A stretch of 26,283 bases of DNA. Origin: VFMC01 sp040380855 (GTDB taxonomy: Bacteria; Actinomycetota; Acidimicrobiia; Acidimicrobiales; Ilumatobacteraceae). The notes beneath the pieces were generated by a model. The model was not told the DNA's origin, did not search any database, and saw only the letters and a program-made list of their open reading frames with translations. The stretch spans positions 1-26,283 of the forward strand of contig JBEIIG010000053.1 in assembly GCA_040380855.1 (NCBI GenBank), written 5' to 3'. This document shows, piece after piece, positions 13,349 to 20,684 of the stretch. The position numbers and the translations under genes were made by a program. Position 1 is the first letter of the stretch. Every line of letters begins with the position of its first letter.

Positions 13349-14509
13349 TCAGCCCAGCGCGCGCAGGATGTCGGCAAGCAGGTCGGTGGGGTCTTCGAGG
13401 CCCACCGAGATGCGCAGCAGCCCGGCGGTGACCCCTACGGCAGCGGCCTCGTCGGCCGACAGGCTGGCGTGGGTGGTGGTGGCCGGGTGACACACCAGGG
13501 TCTCGGGGCCACCCAACGACGTGGCCCGGCGGAGCAGCTGGACGCGGTCGAGGAAGTCGGACGCAGCCTGGCGACCGCCGGCCAGGTCGATCGCCAGCAG
13601 CGTGCCTGCCTGGGTCATCTGCCGACGCGCCAACTCGGCCTGCGGGTGAGCGGCGAGACCGGGATAGTGAACGGCCTGCACGGCCGGGTGCTCGGCGAGC
13701 GACTCGGCGAGGTAGAGCGCGGAGTCGGCCTGGAAGGTGGTGCGCACCGACAGGGTGCGCAGGCCACGAAGCGCATTGAGCGCATCGAACGGCGACGGCG
13801 TGCTGCCGTGCAGCACCGAGTAGGCCCACACGGCATCGACCAACTCGCGCTCACCGGCGATGACGCCGAGCGTGGCGTCGTTGTGCCCGGCGATGCCCTT
13901 CGTGGCCGAATGCAGCACCAGATGCACCCCGTGCCGCAGCGGTCGTTGCCCAAGGGGTGTGGCGATGGTGGAGTCGACCACGGTGATGGGGCCACGCAGA
14001 CCACCGATCTCGTCGAGGTCGACGAGATCGAGCCGCGGGTTCGACGGGGTCTCGGCCAGCACCATCATCGTCTTGCCGGGTCGCACGGCTGCGGCGAACG
14101 CACCTGGCTGAGCGCCGTCGACCAGCGTCACCTCGATGCCGAAGCGCTGGCACGGACCCTGCAGAAAGGCGAGCGTGCCGGCGTAGAGCTGACGCTGGGC
14201 GACGATGTGGTCGCCTGCCGAGCAGAGTGCCAGCACCGTGGTGGCCACGGCGCCCATCCCCGAGGCGAAGGCCAGCGCGTCGTCGGCACCCTCCAGTGCA
14301 GCGATGGCCTCCTCGAACGAGCGGACCGTCGGGTTGGCGTAGCGGCTGTAGAACTCGCCGACCCGGGTGCCGTTGGCGCGGCGCTCGGCGTCGCCGAGGC
14401 TGCTCGACTCCCATGTGGTGGAGGCCCACAGTGCCGGGGCCAGCGACGTGCCGCTGGCGCGGCGGCCGGCGGTGATGGCGACAGTGGCGGGCTGGGACTG
14501 ATCGGGCAT
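13349..14509 (-). CDS. Cys/Met metabolism PLP enzyme (cystathionine gamma-synthase/lyase type)
   Basis: The 386-residue fold-type I PLP enzyme carries YSRYANPT (54-61), SGMGA (83-87), the PLP-pyridine Asp D179 in VVDST, the Schiff-base lysine K204 in LHSATKGIAGHND, and the C-terminal LLRISVGLEDPTDLLADI. These are diagnostic for the cystathionine gamma-synthase, cystathionine gamma-lyase and methionine gamma-lyase family. Which reaction it catalyses cannot be told from the motifs. Transsulfuration is the conservative reading. The ATG at 14507-14509 has GGAGG 4 bases upstream. An inverted repeat overlaps that ribosome site (14510-14532). It is probably cotranscribed with the hydrolase 3 bases downstream and divergent from the DinB-like gene. 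Confidence 0.9.
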   Translation of the reverse strand: MPDQSQPATVAITAGRRASGTSLAPALWASTTWESSSLGDAERRANGTRVGEFYSRYANPTVRSFEEAIAALEGADDALAFASGMGAVATTVLALCSAGDHIVAQRQLYAGTLAFLQGPCQRFGIEVTLVDGAQPGAFAAAVRPGKTMMVLAETPSNPRLDLVDLDEIGGLRGPITVVDSTIATPLGQRPLRHGVHLVLHSATKGIAGHNDATLGVIAGERELVDAVWAYSVLHGSTPSPFDALNALRGLRTLSVRTTFQADSALYLAESLAEHPAVQAVHYPGLAAHPQAELARRQMTQAGTLLAIDLAGGRQAASDFLDRVQLLRRATSLGGPETLVCHPATTTHASLSADEAAAVGVTAGLLRISVGLEDPTDLLADILRALG

Positions 14510-14532
14510 ATCGCCTCCGAAGGCTAGGCGAT
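14510..14532. promoter_or_regulatory. Inverted repeat over the PLP-enzyme ribosome site
   Basis: Perfect 7-bp arms ATCGCCT (14510-14516) and AGGCGAT (14526-14532) lie directly before the minus-strand start codon. In the mRNA the downstream arm contains part of the GGAGG ribosome site, so the hairpin could mask it. As DNA it could be an operator, since it also covers a minus-strand TAGCCT. Confidence 0.4.
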
Positions 14533-14551
14533 CGAGCCTCTGGCGCCGACC

Positions 14552-14557
14552 TAGTCT
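14552..14557 (+). promoter_or_regulatory. -10 element of the DinB-like gene
   Basis: TAGTCT is followed by six bases and then the ATG at 14564, with no Shine-Dalgarno. This is the spacing expected when transcription starts at the A of ATG (leaderless mRNA). Confidence 0.45.
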
Positions 14558-14563
14558 TCCGGA

Positions 14564-15202
14564 ATGGATACAGACCTGGGTGAGATGTACCGCGCGGCAC
14601 GGGTGCGGATCGGCGCGCTGGTGAGCGACGAGATCGGTTCGGTACCCGTGCCGGCGACGCCGCTGTGGACCGTGCACGACGTGGTGGCGCACCTGGCCGG
14701 GGTGACCGAGGATGTGCGCACCGGGAACATGGAGGGGGTGACCACCGACCCGTGGACGGCCGCCCAGGTGGAGCGGGGTCGCTCGAAGACGGTGGCCCAG
14801 TTGTTGGCCATGTGGGACGAGTACGCCTTTCTCATCGAGGGGTTCCTCTCGTCGCCCGACGGCGCGTCGGCGTTCCGTGCCGTGCTCGACATCCACACCC
14901 ACGAAGCCGACCTGTTGAACGCCCTCGGTCGGCCGATCGACCTTCCGGACGAGTTCCTCGCCTGGATGACACCCTTGCTGCAATCCGATTTCGCCGAGCA
15001 GGTCGCTGCGGCCGGATCGGCGCCGATCACCGTCGGCGCCAGCGACCTGCAGTGGTTCCGCGGTCGCCTCGGCCGTCGAACTGCCGACGAGGTGTGCGGC
15101 TACGGATGGTCGGCCGACCCTGCCCCGTACCTCGACCACTGGTTCGTGTTCGGCCGCGCTGAGCGCTCGCTCGGCGAGACCTCCACGACCCACGTCGCAT
15201 GA
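14564..15202 (+). CDS. Maleylpyruvate isomerase-like mycothiol-dependent (DinB-fold) protein
   Basis: The 212-residue protein matches the MDMPI N-terminal/DinB-2 type: W-T-V-HDVVAHLAGV near residues 35-47, then GNMEGVTTDPWTAAQVERG, and a downstream DIHTHEADLLNALG. The His of VVAHLAG with the His and Glu of HTHEAD form the usual metal site of this four-helix fold. Family members use mycothiol as cosubstrate or detoxify thiol-reactive compounds; many are annotated only as uncharacterised. The specific reaction is unknown, and maleylpyruvate isomerisation is not implied because no gentisate-pathway gene is nearby. Its ATGA overlaps the start of the VOC gene, so the two are an operon. Mycothiol dependence fits an actinobacterium. 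Confidence 0.85.
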   Translation: MDTDLGEMYRAARVRIGALVSDEIGSVPVPATPLWTVHDVVAHLAGVTEDVRTGNMEGVTTDPWTAAQVERGRSKTVAQLLAMWDEYAFLIEGFLSSPDGASAFRAVLDIHTHEADLLNALGRPIDLPDEFLAWMTPLLQSDFAEQVAAAGSAPITVGASDLQWFRGRLGRRTADEVCGYGWSADPAPYLDHWFVFGRAERSLGETSTTHVA

Positions 15203-15576
15203 TCGGGCACCTCGACGAGGTGGTGGTCGACTGCCACGACACGATGCGCCTCGCCGAGTTCTGGCACGGCGTTCTCGGCGGCACGATCGAGCGTCAGAGC
15301 CGCGAATGGGTCGCGCTGTACCCGCCCACCGGTATCACGGTGTCGTTCCAAGAGGTGCCCGAGCACAAGTCGGTGAAGAACCGTGTGCACCTCGATGTGA
15401 GGGTCGACGACCTCGATGTTGCGGCGCGCGCGGCCGAGGCCATCGGCGCCACGCGCATCGGCGTGCCGCACCCCGACCCGGTGGGTGGCTTCCAGGTGAT
15501 GGCCGACCCGGAGGGCAACGAGTTCTGCTTCATCGTCGGCCCCACCCTCGTCGACGACGACCTCGACGTCGACTGA
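15199..15576 (+). CDS. VOC-family (glyoxalase-like) protein
   Basis: The 125-residue protein has the paired beta-alpha-beta-beta-beta modules of the vicinal oxygen chelate fold: an N-terminal GHLDEVVVDCHDTMRLAEFW half and a C-terminal KNRVHLDVRVDDLD.. GGFQVMADPEGNEFCFI half. The DPEGNEFC ending is typical of the actinobacterial Glyoxalase_6 group. Metal-binding candidates are H4, H84 in VHLDV and the Glu of PEGNEFC. Substrate unknown. Coupling by ATGA to the mycothiol-type gene suggests a small detoxification operon, because VOC proteins and thiol-dependent DinB proteins both act on reactive electrophiles. It ends 17 bases before the convergent amidohydrolase stop. Confidence 0.88.
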   Translation: MIGHLDEVVVDCHDTMRLAEFWHGVLGGTIERQSREWVALYPPTGITVSFQEVPEHKSVKNRVHLDVRVDDLDVAARAAEAIGATRIGVPHPDPVGGFQVMADPEGNEFCFIVGPTLVDDDLDVD

Positions 15577-15593
15577 GCGAGTTCAGCGGCCGG

Positions 15594-17309
15594 TCAGCGG
15601 GGGCCGCGCACCAGGCGGCCGGGCAGTTCGCCGGTGAACTCGTCGTGGTCGACGGTCTGCACGCCGGCGACGAACGTGGCCGCGTAGCCGATGCCGCGCT
15701 GCACCAGGCGTCGGCCACCGGCCGGCAGGTCGAAGGCCATCCGCGGCGCGTCGAACGTGAGCGCGTTGTAGTCGATGACGTTCAGGTCGGCCCGCATGCC
15801 GGGTGCGACCAGGCCGCGGTCGCCGAGGCCGTACAGCTCGGCGGTCTGGCGGGTCTGGCGGTGGACGATGTACTCGAGCGGCAGCAGCGGGCCGCGGGTG
15901 CGGTCGCGCGTCCAGTGGGTGAGCATGAACGTGGGAGTGCCGCCGTCGCAGATGGCACCGCAGTGCGCGCCGGCGTCGCTGAGGCCCATGCGGGTGTGCG
16001 GGTGCCGGGCCGCCTCGTAGCTCATCGACAGGTCGCCGTAGCCGTAGTTGAAGAACGGCGCGTACAGCATGCCGTTGCCGTCGTGAGCCAGCAGTTGGTC
16101 GAGCACCACCTGAGCCACCGGCACACCGAGCCGGTCGGCGATGGCCCGCACCGACTCGTCGCGTGAGGGCTCGTAGTCGATGGCACCGTCGGCCACCGGC
16201 CACACCTTGTGGGCGTTGTCGAGCAGCACCTTGCGGAACAGCCCGCCGTCGTCGGGCAGGTCGTGCACGATGCGTCGCCGCCGCTCGGGGTCGCCCAGCG
16301 CCACCAGCCGTTCGGCGAGCGGGAGATGGCCGATCTCGGCGTAGGCCGGGTGGAACATGAGCGGGTGCACGCTGCCCTGCAGGCAGTAGAGGATGCCGAT
16401 GGTGCGCCCGGCGACCTGGGCGTACATCGGCAGGCCGTCGGCATGGGCCTGGTCGAGCAGTCCCAACACGTCGCGCCACAGGTCGGGGGCCTGGTCGGGT
16501 TGGCTGAGGTTCACGCTCACCGGCTGGCCCGTGAGGGCTGCGAGTCGGCGCATCCACGGCCACTCCTCCACCGGCACGCGCACGTGCTCGGGTGAGAACT
16601 GGAACACACCGTGCCCGGCGCGGCGGATGGCCTGGCCGAGGCCCAGCAGTTCGAGCTCGTCGGCGTGGGTGCCGGGTACCAGTTCGCCGTCGCGTGAGCG
16701 GTGAAGCGGGGTGCGACTGGTGCTGAAGCCGAGCGCTCCGGCGCCGAGGGCTTCCTCCACCATCGCGGCCATGGCGACGATGTCGTCGTCGGTGGCCACC
16801 TCGTTGGCGGCACCGCGGTCGCCCATCACGTAGCCGCGCAGCGGACCGTGGGCGATCTGCGCGCCGAGGTCGATGGCGTACCGCTTCGCGTCGAGGGCGT
16901 CGAGGTACTCGGGGAAGCTCGTCCACTCCCAGGTGATGCCTTCGGTGAGGGCACTGCCCGGGATGTCCTCCACACCTTCCATCAGAGCGATCAACCAGTC
17001 GTGCCGATCGGGTGCGGCGGGGGCGAAGCCGACACCGCAGTTGCCCATCACCACCGTGGTCACCCCGTGCCAGCTCGACGGCGTGAGGTAGGGGTCCCAA
17101 CTCGCCTGCGCGTCGTAGTGGGTGTGGATGTCGACGAATCCGGGTGTGACCAGGCGGCCGTCGGCGTCGAGCGAGCGCTGCGCAGCGGTGCCGCTGCCGA
17201 CCGGTTCGACGGCGGTGATGCGGCCGGCATCGACCACCACATCGGCCGGTCGCGCCGGAGCGCCACTGCCGTCGACGACAAGGCCGTTGCGGATGACGAG
17301 TTCGTGCAT
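15594..17309 (-). CDS. N-acyl-D-amino-acid deacylase-type amidohydrolase
   Basis: The 571-residue metal-dependent hydrolase of the amidohydrolase superfamily begins LVIRNGLVVDGSGAPARPADV and carries the metal motif VDIHTHYDAQASWDP (H62, H64), GNCGVGFAP (C91, the extra zinc ligand of D-aminoacylases), GFSTSRTPLHRSRDGE and SDAGAHCG (about residue 443). These are D-aminoacylase/N-acyl-D-glutamate deacylase features, and the length is in that family's upper range. Many homologues are annotated this way with no proven substrate, so the substrate is open. The ATG at 17307-17309 follows a weak -10-like AAGACT by 7 bases. A single subtype-B palindromic repeat lies 35 bases upstream. Confidence 0.9.
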   Translation of the reverse strand: MHELVIRNGLVVDGSGAPARPADVVVDAGRITAVEPVGSGTAAQRSLDADGRLVTPGFVDIHTHYDAQASWDPYLTPSSWHGVTTVVMGNCGVGFAPAAPDRHDWLIALMEGVEDIPGSALTEGITWEWTSFPEYLDALDAKRYAIDLGAQIAHGPLRGYVMGDRGAANEVATDDDIVAMAAMVEEALGAGALGFSTSRTPLHRSRDGELVPGTHADELELLGLGQAIRRAGHGVFQFSPEHVRVPVEEWPWMRRLAALTGQPVSVNLSQPDQAPDLWRDVLGLLDQAHADGLPMYAQVAGRTIGILYCLQGSVHPLMFHPAYAEIGHLPLAERLVALGDPERRRRIVHDLPDDGGLFRKVLLDNAHKVWPVADGAIDYEPSRDESVRAIADRLGVPVAQVVLDQLLAHDGNGMLYAPFFNYGYGDLSMSYEAARHPHTRMGLSDAGAHCGAICDGGTPTFMLTHWTRDRTRGPLLPLEYIVHRQTRQTAELYGLGDRGLVAPGMRADLNVIDYNALTFDAPRMAFDLPAGGRRLVQRGIGYAATFVAGVQTVDHDEFTGELPGRLVRGPR

Positions 17310-17343
17310 GGTCCCCAGTCTTGCGCGCTCGTCATCGGTCGAC

Positions 17344-17386
17344 GCGATGAGCATCCTGCGCAGCAGGTGCGCAGGGTGCTCATCGT
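17344..17386. repeat. Nested-palindrome repeat, subtype B, single copy
   Basis: This copy has outer arms GCGATGAGC and GCTCATCG(T), inner TGCGCA/TGCGCA, and GGG before the right arm. In subtype B the inner and outer stems nearly merge (TGAGCA.CCTGCGCA opposite TGCGCAGG.TGCTCA), giving a longer hairpin than subtype A. It lies between the amidohydrolase start and the sigma partner's stop. Confidence 0.85.
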
Positions 17387-17402
17387 TGACCGGGGGGAGG
17401 GG

Positions 17403-18344
17403 TCAGGGGGTGGGTACCCGGTCGGTCGGCTCGGCCACTGCGCCTCCCGTGGCCGTGTCGAGCGACTGCTCGGCGAGCACGGTGCCGTCGGCGGTGAGGG
17501 AACGGATGGTGATGGGCGACGAGTCGGCGGCTGGCCACCAGGCCGCGAACTGTCCGTCGCTCAGCGTGGCGGTGATGGGATCGAGCCCGGGCACGCTCAC
17601 CTGCACCCGATCAGCCGTGCCGGCGGTGCCGATGACGAGGCTGGCCGCCCGGTCGGTGCCCAGCGCCGTCGACATGAAGCTGCTCACGGCCAGTTCGGTC
17701 GGCTGCTCGGCGGGCAAGTCGAACACGCTGGCACCGCCGAACTCGAACCCGCCGTCGGCGGCGAGCACCATGCACACACTCATCGTCGTGCCGTCGCTGA
17801 ACAGGGCGACACCGCTGCCGCCGCGCAGGTCGAGCGCGATCAGCGGAGGCAGTTCGATGGTGGCTGGGGCCTCGATCTGCTCCAGTTCGCTCATCGGCGC
17901 GTCGGCCGTCGCATCATCGATGGCTTCGTTGGCCCTCGCCACACCGGTGGCCGCCTCGGACATCGCCTCGTCGATGGCCGTGGCGCAGGTCTGGCGGGCG
18001 GCGTCGGCATCGGCGGTGGTGACGGTCTGCGGGGTGGGCGACCAGGCGAGGCTGGTTCCCGTGCCGACGTGCCCTGGCAGCACGACGACAGCAGCGACAG
18101 CGGCAGCGGCTGCCAGGCCCGCGCCGGCGAGCCAGGCGCGTCGGGTGCGGCGCCCACCGAATCGGCCGGTGCCAGGTGCTTGGTCGGGGGTGATGACATC
18201 GTCGGCCGTAGCCGGCGACTCGACATCGATGGTCATGATCGTCTCTTTCAGCCTGAGTGCCCGAGCGCTGTGCGCGGGCTCGAGAACGACTGCATCGGGG
18301 CAGGGGTCGGTTGCTTTCAGTCGGTTGAAGTGCTCGTCGTCCAC
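17403..18344 (-). CDS. Single-pass membrane partner of the ECF sigma factor (anti-sigma-like)
   Basis: The 313-residue protein has a cytoplasmic N-terminus of about 69 residues (starting VDDEHFNRLKATDPCPDAV), one membrane segment at about 70-90 (AWLAGAGLAAAAAVAAVVV, after a basic GRRTRR stretch), and an extracytoplasmic domain of about 220 residues rich in acidic, Ala and Thr residues. That topology and its place directly after an ECF sigma gene suggest a membrane-anchored anti-sigma factor or sensor. No zinc-type (HxxxCxxC) anti-sigma motif is visible, so the binding mode is unknown. GTG at 18342-18344 was chosen because a strong AGGAGG lies 5 bases upstream, inside the sigma gene. The two genes overlap by 28 bases. 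The later ATG of MTIDVESP has no ribosome site. Confidence 0.78.
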   Translation of the reverse strand: MDDEHFNRLKATDPCPDAVVLEPAHSARALRLKETIMTIDVESPATADDVITPDQAPGTGRFGGRRTRRAWLAGAGLAAAAAVAAVVVLPGHVGTGTSLAWSPTPQTVTTADADAARQTCATAIDEAMSEAATGVARANEAIDDATADAPMSELEQIEAPATIELPPLIALDLRGGSGVALFSDGTTMSVCMVLAADGGFEFGGASVFDLPAEQPTELAVSSFMSTALGTDRAASLVIGTAGTADRVQVSVPGLDPITATLSDGQFAAWWPAADSSPITIRSLTADGTVLAEQSLDTATGGAVAEPTDRVPTP

Positions 18345-18886
18345 CGTTCCTCCTCGGTCGTTCCGATGTCGGTGTGTCCGCCCACGGCGGCGTTCTTTCG
18401 CGCTGGGAGCAGTGCGGCGAGTTCGCGGCGGGCGCGATGCAGCCTGATGCTCGCAGCGTTCGGCGTGATGCCGAGGACCATGGCGATCTCGCGTGGCGCG
18501 AAGCCCTCCCAGGCCCACAGGTGCAGCAGTTCGCGTTGGTCGGCATCGAGCTGTGCCATCGCTACGCGGAGTTCGTCGTCGACGGGGTCGGCCCGATCGG
18601 CCAGGTGTGCTGCGACACGCTCGGTCAAGACGCTGCGCCGTTGGTCGGCGCGGCGGTGGTTGGCCAGACACCGGCGGGCGACGCCGATCGTCCAGGGCAG
18701 CGCTGCGTCGGTGGGCACGTCGTCGAGGCGACGCCACACCACGGTGAGGGTCTCGGCCACGATGTCGTCGGTGTCGGCACCGCCCCCGCGGCGGCGCACG
18801 TAGCGCTGCACCGGTTCGTAGGTGAGCGAGAAGAGGGCGCTGAACCGGTCGCGGCGCGAGGGGTCGGCGGCGTCGAAGCCCGACAT
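18317..18886 (-). CDS. ECF-type RNA polymerase sigma factor
   Basis: The 189-residue sigma-70 family protein has only regions 2 and 4. Region 2 (about 12-82) contains FSLTYEPVQRYVRRRG, DTDDIVAETLTVVWRRLDDVP and WTIGVARRCLANHRR. Region 4 (about 108-160) has LDADQRELLHLWAWEGFAPREIAMVLGITPNAASIRLHRARRELA. It would direct RNA polymerase to a small regulon, with activity held by the membrane protein encoded next. Target promoters are not evident here. The start MSGFDAAD (ATG 18884-18886) was chosen because the upstream in-frame extension runs into a palindromic repeat. The C-terminus (TTEEERWTTSTSTD) is unusual because its codons hold the ribosome site and start of the downstream gene. The pair lies between subtype-B repeats. 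Confidence 0.92.
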   Translation of the reverse strand: MSGFDAADPSRRDRFSALFSLTYEPVQRYVRRRGGGADTDDIVAETLTVVWRRLDDVPTDAALPWTIGVARRCLANHRRADQRRSVLTERVAAHLADRADPVDDELRVAMAQLDADQRELLHLWAWEGFAPREIAMVLGITPNAASIRLHRARRELAALLPARKNAAVGGHTDIGTTEEERWTTSTSTD

Positions 18887-18936
18887 GTCCCACACCTGTC
18901 CGCGCACCGTCGGATTCTTTCGCGGATCGTCCCGGC

Positions 18937-19041
18937 GCCATGAGCAGGATGCGCAGCCGGTGCGCAGGGTGCTCATCACCGACCGGCGACTCTGCTCGGC
19001 GATGAGCAGGATGCGCAGCCCGTGCGCAGGGTGCTCATTGC
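18937..19041. repeat. Nested-palindrome repeat array, subtype B, two copies
   Basis: Two 43-bp units (18937-18979 and 18999-19041) are separated by 19 bases, again a 62-bp period. Both have AGGATGCGCAG on the left and TGCGCAGGGTGCTCAT on the right, matching the copy at 17344. Outer arms carry single changes (GCC at the left of the first, TTGC at the right of the second). The array lies between the sigma gene start and the hisN stop. Confidence 0.88.
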
Positions 19042-19093
19042 GGCGGGTGGCGGGCAGGGCGTCAGGCGACGTGGGCGGCGGGGATGAGGGGTG

Positions 19094-19885
19094 TCAGGCG
19101 AGCGCGGCGGTGTGGCGGTGGAGGAGGCCGTTCGAGCTGATGGCGGTGTCGTTGGCGAAGGTGCGCACGCCGTGGCGGTCGGTGAACGTGCCACCGGCTT
19201 CCTCGACCACCACCATCACGGCGGCCAGGTCGTAGGGCATCAGGCCCGTGGCGTCGACGGCGAGGTCGACCGCGCCCTCGGCCACCAGCATGTGTTGCCA
19301 GAAGTCGCCGAACCCGCGGCTGCGATAGGCCTGCCGCTGCAGGTCCATCAGGGCGGGCATCTTGCCGAGTTCGTCCCAGCCCTGGGTGTAGGTGACGCAC
19401 ACCTGTGCTGCGGCGATGTCGTCGACGGCACTCACCCGGCAGCGACGGCCGTCGGCGAACGCTCCCAGGCCGCGAGCCGCCCACCACCGACGGACGAGGG
19501 CCGGCGCCGACACCACGCCCAGCACCGGGCCGTGGTCGACGTGGGTGAGCGCCACGAGGGTGGCCCACACCGGGATGCGGCGCACGAAGTTGCTCGTCCC
19601 GTCGATCGGGTCGATGATCCACCGCCACGGCGAGGCGGTGTCGCCCACCAGCCCGTGCTCTTCACCGAGCAGGCCGTGATGTGGCCGCTCGGCCATCAAC
19701 GCACCCGACAGCGCGTGCTCGCAGCCACGGTCGATCTCGGTCACCTCGCTGCGGTCGGCCTTGAGGTCGGTGCTGAACTCGCGGGCCTCGTAGGCCGGCA
19801 GGGTGATGCCGTCGGCCAGATCGGCGAGACGCAGCGCGAGCGCCAGCTCGGCGGCCAGGTCGATGTCGAGGTCGGGGCTGCTCAC
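19094..19885 (-). CDS. hisN: Histidinol-phosphatase, inositol-monophosphatase family
   Basis: It probably removes phosphate from L-histidinol phosphate in histidine synthesis. The 263-residue protein has the Mg2+-dependent IMPase fold: SEVTEIDR, GEEHG (74-78), WIIDPIDGT (89-97) with metal ligands E75, D92 and D95, and late MPYDLAAVMVVVEEAGG. The block RSRGFGDFWQHMLVAEGAVDLAVD is typical of actinobacterial HisN rather than general inositol monophosphatases. No other his gene is present, so the substrate rests on family resemblance and a generic inositol-phosphatase role remains possible. The GTG at 19883-19885 overlaps the crotonase stop by 4 bases (GTGA). It is the last gene of the dxs-crotonase-hisN run. 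Confidence 0.87.
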   Translation of the reverse strand: MSSPDLDIDLAAELALALRLADLADGITLPAYEAREFSTDLKADRSEVTEIDRGCEHALSGALMAERPHHGLLGEEHGLVGDTASPWRWIIDPIDGTSNFVRRIPVWATLVALTHVDHGPVLGVVSAPALVRRWWAARGLGAFADGRRCRVSAVDDIAAAQVCVTYTQGWDELGKMPALMDLQRQAYRSRGFGDFWQHMLVAEGAVDLAVDATGLMPYDLAAVMVVVEEAGGTFTDRHGVRTFANDTAISSNGLLHRHTAALA

Positions 19886-20673
19886 CGCGGGAACTCCGGC
19901 TGCCGCTTCTCGCGCAGCGCAGCGAGGCCTTCGGCTGCGTCGGCGCCGAGGAAGTTGAGCATCTCGTAGGCGAGCGATGCCTCGAAGTTGGGCAGGGCCT
20001 GGCGGAGCCAATGGTTCAGCGCCCGCTTCGTGTAGCGGGTGGCGTCGGTCGGTCCGAGTGCCAGTTTCTCGGCGATCGCCAGCGCCTGGGGGAGCACCTC
20101 ATCGGCGGGTACCGCCTTGCTCACCAGGCCGATCCGTTCGGCCTCGCGACCGTCGATGAAGTCGCTGGTGAGCAAGTAGTACTTCGCCTTGGCCATCCCA
20201 CACAGCAGCGGCCAGATGGCGACGGCATGGTCGCCAGCGCCGACGCCGAGGCGGATGTGGCCGTCGGTGAAACGGGCGGCCTCGTCGATGATCGAGATGT
20301 CGGCCAGCAGCGCCACCGCCAGGCCCGCACCCACGGCCACACCGTTGATGGCGCTGATGATGGGCGTGTCGCACTCGACCATCGTGCGCACGATGTCGCC
20401 GGCCTCGCGCATCACCCGCATGGTCTGTGCGTGGTTGCCCACCTGTTCGGCGATCCACTCGAGGTCGCCACCGGCGCTGAACGCCTTGCCTTCGCCGGTG
20501 ACCACGACGGCCCGCACCGCCGGGTCGTGGTGGATGTCGTGGAACACCCGGGCCAGCTCGGCGTGCAGCACGGCGTCGGTGGCGTTCAGCTTGCCGGGGT
20601 TCGACAGCGTGAGCAGCATCACGCCGTGGTCGCGGCGCTCGATCAGCAGCCGCCGGTAGGAGGAGTCGTCCAT
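19882..20673 (-). CDS. Enoyl-CoA hydratase/isomerase family protein (crotonase fold)
   Basis: The 263-residue crotonase has the CoA-binding and oxyanion segments AFSAGGDL (64-71) and INGVAVGAGL (109-118) and a C-terminal helical tail ending REKRQPEFPR. Both catalytic glutamates of classical enoyl-CoA hydratase appear to be replaced. The GGGCE-LA Glu aligns with Ala119-region GAGLAVALLADI, and the FGQPE Glu with His139 of FTDGHIRLG. D148 in GAGDHA is a possible alternative acid/base. A reaction other than hydration, such as isomerisation, hydrolysis or decarboxylation, is therefore plausible. It starts 11 bases after the dxs stop and overlaps hisN, so it is cotranscribed with both. A specific link to isoprenoid synthesis is not supported. 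Confidence 0.92.
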   Translation of the reverse strand: MDDSSYRRLLIERRDHGVMLLTLSNPGKLNATDAVLHAELARVFHDIHHDPAVRAVVVTGEGKAFSAGGDLEWIAEQVGNHAQTMRVMREAGDIVRTMVECDTPIISAINGVAVGAGLAVALLADISIIDEAARFTDGHIRLGVGAGDHAVAIWPLLCGMAKAKYYLLTSDFIDGREAERIGLVSKAVPADEVLPQALAIAEKLALGPTDATRYTKRALNHWLRQALPNFEASLAYEMLNFLGADAAEGLAALREKRQPEFPR

Positions 20674-20684
20674 CGCCGCCGAGG

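Noticed and set aside
13349..15193. 614-codon frame suggesting an N-terminal extension of the PLP enzyme
   Set aside because: The extension is antisense to the DinB-like gene. The ATG at 14509 has a GGAGG site and gives the family's length.
16701..18803. Plus-strand open frame of 700 codons
   Set aside because: It lies antisense to the amidohydrolase and sigma/membrane-partner genes, all of which have clear motifs. The translation is low-complexity.
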